Assembly: GCF_002002725.1 (NCBI RefSeq)
Contig: NZ_MUNW01000064.1
Location: forward strand, 1-64,000
DNA length: 64,000 nt
Reading direction: 5' to 3'
From: Sinorhizobium sp. A49
GTDB lineage: Bacteria; Pseudomonadota; Alphaproteobacteria; Rhizobiales; Rhizobiaceae
The notes beneath the pieces were generated by a model. That model was not told the DNA's origin. It saw only the letters and a list, made by a program, of their open reading frames with translations, and did no database searches. A program made the position numbers and the translations under genes. How positions within the stretch are numbered: the first letter of the stretch is position 1; each line of letters begins with the position of its first letter. Below are positions 9,501-18,896 of the stretch, in pieces.

Positions 9501-11333
9501 ATGCGGCAAAAGACGATCCTCCGCCTTTTGAGCGGCGCTGCACTGATGGCTCTTGCCACGGTTGGCGGCAGCTATCAGGTTTTCGCCGAGGAAAAGGCTG
9601 CCGTCGAGGAGACCGAGCCTTTCGATATCACGACCGTAAACACCTTCGCCGGCGCGTTCCTCGCCGCCCGCACGGCCGACACGGATCGTGACTTTGCCGC
9701 GGCCAACGAACTTTACCGCATCGCCCTGCAGTTCGAGCCCAACAACAATGAAGTCAAGCAGCGACTGATGATCACGCTGCTGATGGCCGGCAAGTTCGAC
9801 GACGGCGCCAAGATCGCCGAGCAGCTGAAGTCCGATCCGGCCGTCGAGCGCATCACCACCGTGATCCGGGCGATCGAGGCGATCAGCAAGCGCGAGTACC
9901 GCAACGCGCAGAAGCTTCTCAACTATGAGGGGCCGAACGATCTCGACCGGCTGATGAACGGCCTGCTTTCCGCTTGGGCCAAATTCGGCCAGGGCAAGCC
10001 CAAGGAAGCGCTGGCGCAGGTCAACGGCCTTGAAGGGCCGGAGTGGTTCCGCGTGTTCAAGAACTACCACGCAGGCGCCATTGCCATAGCTTCCGGCGAC
10101 AAGGCCACCGCACGCGCCAAACTCAACGACGCGATCCTCGATCGCGAAGGCGGCAGCGCCGCGCCCGACACGTTCATGCGTGCGGTCGAGGCCCTGGCGC
10201 GCTTCGAGGCGCGTGAAAACAACAAGCAGAAGGCCCTGGACACGATCGCCGTCGGCGAGAACATGGTCAACAACTACACGCCACTCGAGGCGCTCAGGAA
10301 GAATATCGAGGCCGGCATACCTCAGGAGCAGCAGGTCAAGAACGCATCGCAGGGTGCGGCAGCCGTGCTCTTCTCCATCGGCGGCGCGCTCAACCGTGAC
10401 GGCGCCGAAGACATCGTCTCGCTCTATCTCCAGACGGCCCGTCGTCTCGACCCTGATAGTGCCGATATCCTGGTCATGCTCGCTGGCATTGCCGAAAACC
10501 TCAAGAAGCCGAAGGAAGCGATCGAGCTTTACCAGAGTGTGCCCGAAGCTTCGCCCATGCGCAGGCTTTCCGAGCTGCAGCTGGGCCTCAGTCTTGCCGG
10601 CATCGGCAAGGTGGAGGAAGCCAAGAAGCACTTGAAGGCGCTGATCGACGTCGATCCGAAGAACATCCGCAACTATCTCGCCTATGGCAGCGTGCTTTCC
10701 GATGCCAAGGATTACAAGGAGATGGGCGAGCTTTACGACCGAGCCGTTGATCAGATCGGCGCGGTGCCGAAGCGCAGCGACTGGACCGTGTTCTTCCAGC
10801 GCGGCATTGCCTATGAGCGCCAGAAGCTCTGGGACAAAGCCGAGCCGAGCTTCCGCAAGGCGCTCGAGCTCAACCCCGATCAGCCGCAGGTGCTGAACTA
10901 TCTCGGCTATTCCTGGGTCGACATGAACATCAACCTGGAAGAAGGGCTCGACATGATCCGCAAGGCGGTCGAGCTGAAGCCGGATGACGGATACATCGTC
11001 GATTCGCTCGGCTGGGCCTATTTCCGCATGAACCGCTTCGACGATGCGGTGGTCGAGCTTGAAAAAGCTGCCGAGCTGATGGCCGGCGATCCGACGATCA
11101 ACGACCATCTCGGCGATGCCTATTGGCGCGTCGGCCGCAAGCTGGAAGCCGTGTTCCAATGGACGCAGACGCTTGAGCTGAAGCCCGAGGAAGCCGAGAT
11201 TCCGAAGATCAAGACCAAGATCGAAAACGGCTTGCCGGCGCTGAAGGAAGAGGTTCCGGCCTCCGCCGACGCCAAGGAGACCGCGCCGAAGAAGGTCACC
11301 CCGCAGGCGCCTGCACCGGACAAGAAGTCCTGA
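9501..11333 (+). CDS. Exported tetratricopeptide-repeat protein
   Basis: 610 residues. A signal peptide (MRQKTILRLLSGAALMALAT, cut near residue 30) precedes a long array of TPR helices covering most of the protein. Typical units are DRDFAAANELYRIALQFEPN, AEPSFRKALELNPDQPQVLN and AVELEKAAELMAGDPTINDH. The tail is rich in Lys, Pro and Ala. The protein is probably periplasmic and a scaffold. It lies 7 bp before ispE, so co-transcription is likely. Longer upstream in-frame sequence is only the shadow of the preceding gene, which sets the start at 9501. Confidence 0.85.
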   Translation: MRQKTILRLLSGAALMALATVGGSYQVFAEEKAAVEETEPFDITTVNTFAGAFLAARTADTDRDFAAANELYRIALQFEPNNNEVKQRLMITLLMAGKFDDGAKIAEQLKSDPAVERITTVIRAIEAISKREYRNAQKLLNYEGPNDLDRLMNGLLSAWAKFGQGKPKEALAQVNGLEGPEWFRVFKNYHAGAIAIASGDKATARAKLNDAILDREGGSAAPDTFMRAVEALARFEARENNKQKALDTIAVGENMVNNYTPLEALRKNIEAGIPQEQQVKNASQGAAAVLFSIGGALNRDGAEDIVSLYLQTARRLDPDSADILVMLAGIAENLKKPKEAIELYQSVPEASPMRRLSELQLGLSLAGIGKVEEAKKHLKALIDVDPKNIRNYLAYGSVLSDAKDYKEMGELYDRAVDQIGAVPKRSDWTVFFQRGIAYERQKLWDKAEPSFRKALELNPDQPQVLNYLGYSWVDMNINLEEGLDMIRKAVELKPDDGYIVDSLGWAYFRMNRFDDAVVELEKAAELMAGDPTINDHLGDAYWRVGRKLEAVFQWTQTLELKPEEAEIPKIKTKIENGLPALKEEVPASADAKETAPKKVTPQAPAPDKKS

Positions 11334-11340
11334 TACCAGC

Positions 11341-12252
11341 ATGCCTGAAGGCGAGATCGCGGGCTTCGCGCTAACGCGGGCGGCGCCCGCCAAGATCAAT
11401 TTGGCACTGCATGTCGTCGGCCAACGGGCCGACGGCCACCATCTTCTCGAAAGTCTCGTTACCTTTGCCGATCGGGGCGACCGCATCGGCCTCGCGCCAT
11501 CGAGCGAGGACCGGTTCACTCTCTCCGGGCCATTCGCCGCCGAACTTTCAGTGACGGGCGATGACCAAGGCGGCAATCTCGTGCTCAAGGCGCGGGACCT
11601 GCTGCGCCAGACCCTCGCCCTAGAGGGCCTCGACACAGCCCCGGTTCATATTCATCTCGAAAAGAACCTGCCCATTGCCTCGGGGATTGGTGGCGGGTCT
11701 GCCGACGCGGCCGCAGCGCTGCGTGGATTGCTCGATCTGTGGAATGTCCGGATCGGCTCTGCGCTGCTCGCGACCCTGGCGCTCAAGCTCGGTGCCGATG
11801 TGCCGATGTGTCTCGACGGGCGGCCGCTTGTTGCCCGCGGCATCGGCGAGGAGATCACCCCCGCCCCGGAGCTTCCCGCTTTTCCGATCGTGCTGGTCAA
11901 TCCCCTGGTCGCCGTCTCGACGCCGGTGATCTTCCGGACGCTGAAAAAAAAGAGCAACCCGCCGCTGTCCCTCCCCGTCAAGCTCGAAACCCCTGCTGCC
12001 TGGCTTGCTGCCATGGCCACCATGCGCAACGATCTTGAGCCGCCGGCTTGCATGCTGCAGCCTGTTATCGCCGACGTCTCGAACGCGCTGGCAAAGACCG
12101 GCGCCGCGCTGGTTCGGATGTCCGGTTCGGGCGCCACCTGCTTCGGCTTGTTCGATAGCGACGAAAGCGCGCAGCACGCAGCACACACTCTTTCTGCCGC
12201 CCACCCCGAATGGTACGTTCTCGCCGCAAGAACCGTGGGCAGAGGGAACTAG
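11341..12252 (+). CDS. ispE: 4-diphosphocytidyl-2-C-methyl-D-erythritol kinase
   Basis: A GHMP-family kinase that phosphorylates CDP-ME in the MEP pathway to IPP and DMAPP. The N-terminal APAKINLALHVVG and the glycine-rich ATP loop PIASGIGGGSADAAAAL are diagnostic, and the C-terminal GHMP segment VRMSGSGATCFGLF is intact. 303 residues is normal. The MEP route feeds the polyprenyl synthase encoded upstream in the same direction, a sensible functional link. Confidence 0.96.
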   Translation: MPEGEIAGFALTRAAPAKINLALHVVGQRADGHHLLESLVTFADRGDRIGLAPSSEDRFTLSGPFAAELSVTGDDQGGNLVLKARDLLRQTLALEGLDTAPVHIHLEKNLPIASGIGGGSADAAAALRGLLDLWNVRIGSALLATLALKLGADVPMCLDGRPLVARGIGEEITPAPELPAFPIVLVNPLVAVSTPVIFRTLKKKSNPPLSLPVKLETPAAWLAAMATMRNDLEPPACMLQPVIADVSNALAKTGAALVRMSGSGATCFGLFDSDESAQHAAHTLSAAHPEWYVLAARTVGRGN

Positions 12253-12253
12253 A

Positions 12254-12796
12254 ATGGCCGGGATCAACGACAATCGCCCTTTCGTGCCCGTCGGCATCGC
12301 CATTCTGACGGTCTCCGACACGCGCACGCTGGCCGACGATAAATCCGGCGATACGCTGGAAGCCCGCATCCGCGATGCCGGCCATCGTCTCCAAGCGCGC
12401 GCGATCGTGCCCGACGACCGCCAGGAGATCCGCGACCAGGTGGAGGCCTGGACGCTTGACGACACAATCGACGTGGTGATCACCACAGGCGGAACCGGCT
12501 TCACCGGCCGCGATGTCACGCCGGAGGCGCTGGAGCCGCTGTTCGAGAAGCGCATGGATGGCTTCTCGGAAGTTTTTCACCGGATTTCCTACGAGAAGAT
12601 CGGCACCTCGACGATCCAGTCGCGCGCGACCGGCGGCGTCGCCAACGCCACCTTCATCTTCGTCCTGCCCGGCTCGCCCGGGGCCTGCAAGGATGCGTGG
12701 GACGGCATTCTCAAGCAGCAGCTCGACTATCGGCACATGCCTTGCAATTTCGTCGAGATCATGCCGCGGCTCGACGAGCATCTGAAGCGGGGCTGA
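12254..12796 (+). CDS. moaB: Molybdenum cofactor biosynthesis protein B
   Basis: 180 residues of the MoaB/Mog fold, linked to adenylylation of molybdopterin. Signatures are GIAILTVSDTRTLADDKSG and the MPT-binding loop DVVITTGGTGFTGRDVTPEA, then LPGSPGACKDAW. The start lies 2 bp after the ispE stop, so the two are almost certainly co-transcribed. The transcript probably ends at the terminator near 13.12 kb. Confidence 0.94.
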   Translation: MAGINDNRPFVPVGIAILTVSDTRTLADDKSGDTLEARIRDAGHRLQARAIVPDDRQEIRDQVEAWTLDDTIDVVITTGGTGFTGRDVTPEALEPLFEKRMDGFSEVFHRISYEKIGTSTIQSRATGGVANATFIFVLPGSPGACKDAWDGILKQQLDYRHMPCNFVEIMPRLDEHLKRG

Positions 12797-13107
12797 GCGG
12801 CGCAGTCTTCGACCTACGACGCGTCTTGCAAGACGCCGGAGCGGACGAGCGGCAATCGATGAACCCGGTCCCGCTGGGAGCGGGGCTGTTCCCTGGGGAA
12901 CTGGCAAGCGCCTACCTGTCTGCTACAACTTCATCCGTCAGCCCGCATTGAAGGACCGCAACGAGACCCGAGCAAATCCTTCAAACGGAGCAAAGACGAA
13001 CCCATCGCCGATGTCCCCCCGGCGAGGGGAAACAAAACATACGACGCGCGGCTCGCCCGGTCGCTCGGACTCGAATTTGCTAGCAAGGATATTTGGTAGC
13101 CGCTTGG
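12797..13107 (+). other. Non-coding stretch between moaB and its terminator
   Basis: No convincing gene on either strand. A perfect 16-bp palindrome GCGTCTTGCAAGACGC at 12821-12836 lies 24 bp after the moaB stop and resembles the GC-rich arm of the mosaic repeats, but has no T-run. The rest is likely a long 3' untranslated region, or a small RNA ending at the terminator at 13108. Confidence 0.5.
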
Positions 13108-13138
13108 AGGTGCCGTCCGCAGGACTGGCACCTTTTTT
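13108..13138 (+). terminator. Rho-independent terminator
   Basis: Arms AGGTGCCGTCC and GGAC-T-GGCACCT around a GCA loop are followed at once by a run of six T. The T-run side shows it acts on plus-strand transcripts, so it probably closes the ispE-moaB transcript. Confidence 0.9.
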
Positions 13139-13157
13139 GTTGGCGCCAGCTCATGTT

Positions 13158-13685
13158 TTAAATGCTCTGGCGGCTGTCGACTGCAACCCACGCAGGCACC
13201 AGCTCGGTCGCAAGCTTTCGCACCGCGCGGATATTCGTCATCTCGCTCAGCAGCATCTTCCCGCGCGCAACTGCCAAGGCGTCACCCTTGCGCATGAGGA
13301 AACCGGCCTCGAGCGGCTTTCCTCGCCGCGAAATACGCTGCAGCAGCGGCTTGCGGTGCAACCGCGACGGAGAGAAGCGCGCCGGGCTCTTGTGAAGCGA
13401 CACGTACTCGACGAGTTCGTCCACCCAGCGCCCGATCGGCCGCGCACCCGGCTCCAGCAGCATCAGCCATTCGCCACGCGCCGAGCGCACGATTTCGCCC
13501 AGATCCCAATCGACGCAGAAACGGCAACCGGCGGCATCGGCCACATGCACCGAGCCGTCCTTGGAGCCGTGATCGAGGATGATGACATCGCTGACCAATC
13601 CTTCCACGGCACCTGCCACGAGCACGGATAGCGTCTGTGCCAGTTCCGCCTCGTTGTCGCGCGTTTCCATGATGATCGTCAGCAT
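13158..13685 (-). CDS. Glycosyltransferase family 2-like protein
   Basis: 175 residues starting MLTIIMETRDNEAELAQTL, the first beta-strand and helix of a GT-A fold, then DVIILDHGSKDGSVHVADAAG, which resembles the nucleotide-binding DXSXDGT region. ARGEWLMLLEPGARPIG stands where a DXD-type metal motif would lie, but no clear DXD is seen. It is shorter than most GT2 enzymes, so activity is doubtful. The start at 13685 is preferred to the longer frame. It is divergent from the radical SAM gene. Confidence 0.65.
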   Translation of the reverse strand: MLTIIMETRDNEAELAQTLSVLVAGAVEGLVSDVIILDHGSKDGSVHVADAAGCRFCVDWDLGEIVRSARGEWLMLLEPGARPIGRWVDELVEYVSLHKSPARFSPSRLHRKPLLQRISRRGKPLEAGFLMRKGDALAVARGKMLLSEMTNIRAVRKLATELVPAWVAVDSRQSI

Positions 13686-13800
13686 AGCTGTTCCTACCGC
13701 ATTGCAGCGTAAAATGCTATCGCCGTATGGCATGATCACTCCCGCCCAGTTTGTGAACCGTCTGAAGGCTTTCGCTCAGAATTCTGGGTGCGCGATTTTT

Positions 13801-13815
13801 GTTCTTGAATTGTTC
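13801..13815 (+). promoter_or_regulatory. Putative LexA (SOS) box, GTTC-N7-GTTC
   Basis: GTTC, seven bases TTGAATT, then GTTC. This is an exact match to the direct-repeat SOS operator of alphaproteobacteria. It is 69 bp upstream of the radical SAM start and 115 bp upstream of the divergent glycosyltransferase start. LexA binding is inferred. Confidence 0.65.
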
Positions 13816-13884
13816 TTGTTTTCGCGATAGGAAAATAATCAGAACAAAACGGGATCAAACTTCAGCGATCCCTCGGAGATTCCG

Positions 13885-15042
13885 ATGAACGAGCTGTCTC
13901 AGATCAAGCAGGGTGCGCTGGCACCTGCCAACACGGCAGAGGTTGCTGAAGCTTTGATGAGCGGAACCGGTCTCCGGATCGAGGTTGACCGCCGCCGCGG
14001 ACGGGGCGCGGGACTGAACATGTCGGGCCGGTTCGAACAGCAGGCGCGCGAGGCTTTCGACGACGGTTGGGAGAGCCTTGAGGATCTGCCGCCCTTCAAG
14101 ACGGAAGTGCAGGTGGAAAAGCCGCGCTCGGTGATCAGCCGCAACGATTCTCCTGACATCTCCTTCGACCGCTCGATCAACCCCTATCGCGGCTGCGAGC
14201 ACGGGTGCATCTATTGTTTCGCCCGTCCGACGCACGCCTTCATGGGGCTTTCGGCCGGACTTGATTTCGAAGCGAAGCTCTTTGCCAAACCTGATGCCCC
14301 GCGCCTGCTGGAGCGCGAACTTGCCCGCTCGGACTACAAGGTGCGGCCGATTGCGATCGGCACCAACACCGATCCCTATCAACCGATCGAGAAGGAATGG
14401 CGGATCATGCGCCAGATCCTCGAAGTGCTGCAGGCGGCCAACCACCCTGTCATGATCGTGACGAAGTCGGCGATGGTGACGCGCGACATCGACCTGCTTG
14501 CGCCGATGGCTGAAAAGGGACTGGCACGGGTCGGCATTTCGGTGACGACGCTCGACCGAAAGCTGGCGCGCACGATGGAACCGCGCGCTTCGACCCCTTC
14601 CAAACGACTGGAAGCGATACGCACCCTCACGGAGGCAGGCATACCGACCGGCGTCCTGGTTTCGCCGATCATCCCGGCCCTGAACGATCATGAGATCGAG
14701 CGGGTGCTGGAGGCCTCGCGGGCGGCAGGAGCACTGGAAGCGACCTACGTGCTGTTGCGCTTGCCGCTGGAGGTCAGCCCGCTCTTTCGCGACTGGCTGC
14801 TGCGCAACTACCCCGACCGCTATCGGCATGTGATGTCACTCATCCGTTCGATGCGCGGCGGCAAGGATTACGATGCCGAGTTCGGAAAGCGGATGAAGGG
14901 TGCTGGACCCTATGCCTGGCAGATCGGTCGACGATTCGAGCTTGCAGCCAAGCGCCTCGGTCTCAACCTCAACCGCCGACAATTGCGCGACGACATCTTC
15001 GTCCCGCCGCTTGGGACGGGCGTCCAGCTTTCGCTGCTCTAG
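13885..15042 (+). CDS. SPL-like radical SAM protein (PA0069 family)
   Basis: 385 residues. The radical SAM cysteine motif is NPYRGCEHGCIYC, with Cys104, Cys108 and Cys111. Its surroundings (YRGC.HGC.YCFARPTH) match the family related to spore photoproduct lyase and called PA0069-type. Downstream, GTNTDPYQPIEKEW and PIIPALND agree with that family. These enzymes cleave SAM at a 4Fe-4S cluster; the substrate of the non-spore members is not known to me. The SOS box upstream suggests a role in DNA damage. Start ATG follows a GGAGATTCCG ribosome site. Confidence 0.88.
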   Translation: MNELSQIKQGALAPANTAEVAEALMSGTGLRIEVDRRRGRGAGLNMSGRFEQQAREAFDDGWESLEDLPPFKTEVQVEKPRSVISRNDSPDISFDRSINPYRGCEHGCIYCFARPTHAFMGLSAGLDFEAKLFAKPDAPRLLERELARSDYKVRPIAIGTNTDPYQPIEKEWRIMRQILEVLQAANHPVMIVTKSAMVTRDIDLLAPMAEKGLARVGISVTTLDRKLARTMEPRASTPSKRLEAIRTLTEAGIPTGVLVSPIIPALNDHEIERVLEASRAAGALEATYVLLRLPLEVSPLFRDWLLRNYPDRYRHVMSLIRSMRGGKDYDAEFGKRMKGAGPYAWQIGRRFELAAKRLGLNLNRRQLRDDIFVPPLGTGVQLSLL

Positions 15043-15490
15043 CGGCAACAGGTCTTGCGTATGTCGCTGGAGGCCGAGAGTTTTCCGGATGGGTGGAAGA
15101 ATGCGAGATCCCGCCCGGACGTCTGTGGACCTCGATTGTCGGGCGGAAGGCAGGCCAACCTCGGCCTTGGCGCTGCGGCTTCAGATATCGATTGCATGTT
15201 TGCTTGGATCATATTCGATCCATAGCTAAAAACATTCGATAATTCAGGGCTCTAGCGCAGCCGCCAGGCGTTTGAAATGACGCAGGCCACTGGAGATCGG
15301 CATCTGATGCCGATGGGAAAGCCGGCGCAGGCAATTGCGGGCGTCGCCCGTCATGGCCGACGCGCCGTGACAGAAAAGAATTCCGGCGTCTCCCTCGTGC
15401 CTCGGGATGACGCTGGCATACCCCCCGGCTGCCGCCGCACTCGGATCGGGGGACTTGAAGAGAATCGGTCGATCATGCGAGTTTCGCCGC
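15043..15490. other. Intergenic region upstream of rnhB, no convincing gene
   Basis: About 450 bp. An AT-rich patch near 15195-15240 could hold a promoter. A minus-strand open frame ending at 15244 is antisense to rnhB in its upper part and has no recognisable domain. I see no RNA gene or terminator. Confidence 0.4.
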
Positions 15491-16141
15491 ATGACACATC
15501 GCAGATCGATCGATTCTCCCCTTTTCCCGGATGTTCTCCTTGTGCCGGACTTCAGCTTCGAGCTGGCCGCCCGAAAGGACGGTGCGTGGCCTGTCGCTGG
15601 TGCCGACGAAGCGGGACGCGGGCCACTTGCCGGCCCCGTCGTTGCCGCCGCCGTCATTCTGGATCCGGACGCCATTCCCGACGGACTGAACGACAGCAAG
15701 AAGTTGAGCGCAGCGGCGCGCGAACGATTGTTCGACGAGATCCTGACAACCGCCACGGTTTCGATCGCCTCTTCCTCGGCCGCGACGATCGATAGCATCG
15801 ACATTCGCAAGGCGAGCCTCGAAGCGATGCGCAGGGCCGTCGACGGCCTGTCGCTGACGGCTCGCTTCGTGCTGGTCGACGGCCGCGATGTGCCGCCAGG
15901 CCTCGGGTGCCACGCCAAGGCGGTGGTCAAGGGCGACGCCCGCTCGCTTTCGATCGCAGCCGCCTCTATCGTCGCCAAAGTGACGCGCGACCGGATGATG
16001 GAACGGGCCGACATCGCTCATCCCGGCTATGGCTTTGCGGTCCATGCCGGTTACGCAACGGTGGTGCACCGCAAGGCAATCGATGCCAAAGGTCCCTGCC
16101 CGCTGCATCGCATGAGCTTCCGTCCGCTGCGCAAGGACTGA
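15491..16141 (+). CDS. rnhB: Ribonuclease HII
   Basis: Removes RNA from RNA-DNA hybrids and single ribonucleotides in DNA. The N-terminal [20 protein letters not shown] holds the first catalytic Asp and Glu. [26 protein letters not shown] and [15 protein letters not shown] follow in the usual order, ending with [11 protein letters not shown]. The ATG at 15491 gives 216 residues, normal for rhizobial RNase HII; an earlier in-frame Met adds 28 residues without homology. Confidence 0.95.
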   Translation: MTHRRSIDSPLFPDVLLVPDFSFELAARKDGAWPVAGADEAGRGPLAGPVVAAAVILDPDAIPDGLNDSKKLSAAARERLFDEILTTATVSIASSSAATIDSIDIRKASLEAMRRAVDGLSLTARFVLVDGRDVPPGLGCHAKAVVKGDARSLSIAAASIVAKVTRDRMMERADIAHPGYGFAVHAGYATVVHRKAIDAKGPCPLHRMSFRPLRKD

Positions 16142-16398
16142 CGGTCGACGTCGGCAGAGCCTCCTGCACGACTCCCGAACCTGCTCATGGGAAGGACATG
16201 GAGGCCGTTCATAGCGGGAAAGCGTCCGCTGCCCGCCATGTACGAGGCCGGCCCTGTAGCGATCGGGACAGCTACAACGGCCGCTGTTGGCGGACGCGCC
16301 GCGAAGGGCGCTTTGGACAGCGCCTTGCCGGTGAAAGTCGACCAGTTCAGCGCGCCCCATTGGCGAGCGCTCCGACCTCAATGCAAGGCCCGTTAAAT

Positions 16399-16482
16399 CA
16401 GAACCGATTCAAGCCGAAAATCAAGCAGCAAGTCCAAAGCGTGACCGCATCCCTTGCACTTCATCTATGACGCGCGGCGCTG
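16399..16482. repeat. Rhizobial mosaic palindrome, copy 2 (degenerate)
   Basis: Between rnhB and the atp terminator. CCGATTC, CCGAAAATC, TCCAAAGCG and GACGCGCGGCGCTG follow the block order of the copies at 6.15 and 63.5 kb, but the pairing arms have decayed. The rest of 16142-16531 shows nothing I can name. Confidence 0.5.
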
Positions 16483-16531
16483 CGGGCCACATTCCGGCGA
16501 AACGTCTGCACACCCGACAAAGTCTCGAACG

Positions 16532-16557
16532 AAAAAACCCCGCACATGGCGGGGTTT
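16532..16557 (-). terminator. Rho-independent terminator of the atp operon
   Basis: Read on the minus strand, AAACCCCGC and GCGGGGTTT pair around a five-base loop and the T-run extends to six T. It begins 24 bp after the atpF stop. Confidence 0.92.
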
Positions 16558-16581
16558 CAGATCGTGTCTTGCAGCCGAAGC

Positions 16582-17067
16582 TTAGTTCAGGCGCGACTTG
16601 ACTTCGCCAAGTGCCTTCTTGAACAGCTCGCTCTGGACGCCGGCATCAGCCTTGGCAGCAACTACCTTTTCGGCAGCACTGATGGCCAGATCGACAGCAG
16701 CCGAACGGACGGCGTTGATCGCGTCGCTTTCGGCCTGCTTGATCTTCTGTTCCGACAGCGCGGTCCGGCGGACGACGAATTCCTCCGTCTTCTGCTTGGC
16801 TTCTGCGGTCAGCATTTCAGCTTCGCGCTGGGCGGCGGCAACGATACCGGCAGCTTCCGCTTCGGCATCCTTGCGCTTGCGCTGGTACTCGGCAACGAGA
16901 GCCTGGGCTTCTTCGCGCAGGCGCTTGGCTTCCGCCAGCTCGTTGGTGATCTTGTCGGCACGGGCGTCAAGCGCCTTGCCCATCATGCCCGGAACCTTGA
17001 GGTAGGCAATCAGGACGAAGAACAGGATCAAGCCGACGAGGGCATAGAAGGTCGCATCAAGATGCAT
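16582..17067 (-). CDS. atpF: ATP synthase F0 subunit b
   Basis: One of two peripheral-stalk chains of F0F1 ATP synthase. 161 residues: an N-terminal membrane helix (ALVGLILFFVLIAYLKVPG, about 8-27), then a long charged coiled coil rich in Glu, Lys and Ala, typical of subunit b. It is last in the atpI-B-E-F'-F series, 13 bp after the b' gene and just before the terminator. Confidence 0.95.
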   Translation of the reverse strand: MHLDATFYALVGLILFFVLIAYLKVPGMMGKALDARADKITNELAEAKRLREEAQALVAEYQRKRKDAEAEAAGIVAAAQREAEMLTAEAKQKTEEFVVRRTALSEQKIKQAESDAINAVRSAAVDLAISAAEKVVAAKADAGVQSELFKKALGEVKSRLN

Positions 17068-17080
17068 GGTTCAGTGCTCC

Positions 17081-17698
17081 TCAGTTACCGGCCGATGCCT
17101 TGACGGCAGCGACGATCTCAGCCTTGGTGACGGTGCCACCGATGAGCTGTTTGACGACAGCCGTCACAGTTTCCTCGGCGATCGCGCCAACATCGGCGAG
17201 TGCCTTGGTCTTGATGTCGGCGATGCGGTCTTCCGCAGCGGCGATCTTCTTGGAAAGATCGGCCTCGACAGCGTTGCGGTCGGCGACAGCCTTGGACTTG
17301 GCGGCTTCGCGGGCGCCGTCGGCGATCTGATGACCCTTGGCCTTGGCGGTTGCCAATTCCTGCTCATAGGATGCGATGGCAGCGTCAGCTTCGCCCTTCA
17401 GGCGCGACGCTTCGTCGAGATCCTGAGCGATCCGGTCGTGACGGGTTTCCAGGATTCCGCCGATGCGCGGAATGATGACCTTCGACATCAGGAGATAGAA
17501 GAGGCCAAACGTGATCGCGAGCCAAAGCAGCTGCGATGCGAAATGGGTCGAATCAAAGGGCGGGAACACGCCGGAGCCAGCCTCGCCTTCGTGGGCCACA
17601 CCCGTTTCGGTGTGCACCTCACCGGCCGCAGCGGCATCGTGTGCTTCGGCGCCTTCAGTGGTGGTTGACTGCTGGGCATAGGCCGCGGTCACAAACAT
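17081..17698 (-). CDS. atpF': ATP synthase F0 subunit b'
   Basis: The second, divergent stalk subunit found in alphaproteobacteria and photosynthetic bacteria; named atpG in some annotations. 205 residues from the ATG at 17698, which has GGAGGTGAGC before it. An N-terminal extension rich in Ala, Glu and His precedes the membrane helix ([20 protein letters not shown]), then a coiled coil. Subunits b and b' form a heterodimer, which fits their adjacent genes. Confidence 0.93.
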   Translation of the reverse strand: MFVTAAYAQQSTTTEGAEAHDAAAAGEVHTETGVAHEGEAGSGVFPPFDSTHFASQLLWLAITFGLFYLLMSKVIIPRIGGILETRHDRIAQDLDEASRLKGEADAAIASYEQELATAKAKGHQIADGAREAAKSKAVADRNAVEADLSKKIAAAEDRIADIKTKALADVGAIAEETVTAVVKQLIGGTVTKAEIVAAVKASAGN

Positions 17699-17729
17699 GC
17701 TCACCTCCAGGTGCACTCAAGAATATGCG

Positions 17730-17759
17730 CGGCCGCGGCCCTTTTACGGGTCGCGGCCG
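17730..17759. other. GC-rich stem-loop between atpE and atpF'
   Basis: CGGCCGCGGCCC and GGGTCGCGGCCG pair over 12 positions with one G-U around a TTTTAC loop. It has no T-run, so it may stabilise the atpE message or block exonucleases, which would help make many c subunits per b and b'. The structure is seen; the role is inference. Confidence 0.6.
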
Positions 17760-17774
17760 AAACTCCAGCCGTTA

Positions 17775-18002
17775 TTAGACGGCGAAGAGGAGGAGCAGGG
17801 CTACGAGCAGCGAGAAGATGCCCAGAGCTTCCGTAACGGCGAAGCCGAATACGAGGCGGCCGAACTGGCCGTCAGCAGCCGACGGGTTGCGCAGCGCGCC
17901 AGAGAGGTAGCTGCCGAAGATGTTGCCGAGGCCGAGAGCCGTGCCGGCCATACCGAGGCAAGCCAGACCTGCGCCGATGTACTTTGCTGCTTCCGCTTCC
18001 AT
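17775..18002 (-). CDS. atpE: ATP synthase F0 subunit c
   Basis: The proton-carrying ring subunit, 75 residues: two hydrophobic helices joined by a polar loop with [11 protein letters not shown]. The essential carboxylate is the Glu in [12 protein letters not shown] of helix 2. Glycine-rich helix 1 ([21 protein letters not shown]) allows tight ring packing. Confidence 0.96.
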   Translation of the reverse strand: MEAEAAKYIGAGLACLGMAGTALGLGNIFGSYLSGALRNPSAADGQFGRLVFGFAVTEALGIFSLLVALLLLFAV

Positions 18003-18083
18003 GATTGAACTCCTTCGAATGGTGTTGCGGCTTAGGATTGCGCTTCCGGCGGAGGACCGACCGGAAGCAAGCGACTGTATTCC

Positions 18084-18836
18084 TTAGTGGCTTCCGGGAT
18101 GGACAGCGTCGTTGAGGTACATGCAGGTCAGTACCGCGAAGACATAGGCCTGGAGGAAGCAGACGAGGAATTCAAGACCGGTGATAGCGACGGTCATGAT
18201 GAGCGGCAGGATCGCACCACCGATACCAAGCGCACCAAGCGCGCTCAGGGAGGTAACGAAGCCAGCGAAAACCTTCAGCGTGATGTGGCCGGCCAACATG
18301 TTGGCGAAGAGACGGACCGAGAGGCTGATGGGACGGGAAAGGAACGAAATGATTTCGATCGACACGACCAGCGGCAGAAGCACGCCTGGCACGCCGTGTG
18401 GCACGAAGAGCTTCAGGAAGCCAAAACCATGCTTATAGAAACCATAGAACAGCACCGTGCCGATGACGAAGAGCGCCAGGGCAAAGGTGACGATGATCTG
18501 GCTGGTGATGGTAAAGAAGTAAGGGAACATGCCGAGCAGGTTCGCCGTCAGGATGAACATGAACAGCGAGAACACCATCGGGAAGAACTTCATGCCGCCC
18601 TGGCCAGCGCCTTCGCGCAGCATGGAAGCAATGAATTCATAGGACATTTCCGAAACCGACTGCAGGCGCGTCGGGACCAGCCCGCGTTGCGATGTCGTCA
18701 GGTAGAGGAAACCGGCCGCAGCACCCACGGTCGCAACCATGAACAGCGACGCATTGGTGAAGGAAAAGTCAATTCCGCCAATTTCGATCGGGACAATCTT
18801 GTTGACCAGGAACTGGTGGGTCGGATCGTTTGACAC
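18084..18836 (-). CDS. atpB: ATP synthase F0 subunit a
   Basis: The stator channel subunit, 250 residues with five or more membrane helices. The essential Arg lies in [14 protein letters not shown], and the C-terminal [20 protein letters not shown] block is typical. It lies between atpI and atpE in the usual order. Confidence 0.96.
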   Translation of the reverse strand: MSNDPTHQFLVNKIVPIEIGGIDFSFTNASLFMVATVGAAAGFLYLTTSQRGLVPTRLQSVSEMSYEFIASMLREGAGQGGMKFFPMVFSLFMFILTANLLGMFPYFFTITSQIIVTFALALFVIGTVLFYGFYKHGFGFLKLFVPHGVPGVLLPLVVSIEIISFLSRPISLSVRLFANMLAGHITLKVFAGFVTSLSALGALGIGGAILPLIMTVAITGLEFLVCFLQAYVFAVLTCMYLNDAVHPGSH

Positions 18837-18896
18837 CGCGCTTCTCTTTCGTTCTGCCCGCCTTTAGAGCGGATACCGTGTTTTCCGGGCGACGCC

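Noticed and set aside
9330-11636. Minus-strand open frame of 768 codons across the TPR gene
   Set aside because: A mirror of codon bias in a GC-rich gene; the plus strand codes TPR repeats.
15244-15490. Minus-strand open frame reaching into the gap before rnhB
   Set aside because: No good start codon in the gap and no domain; most of the frame is antisense to rnhB.
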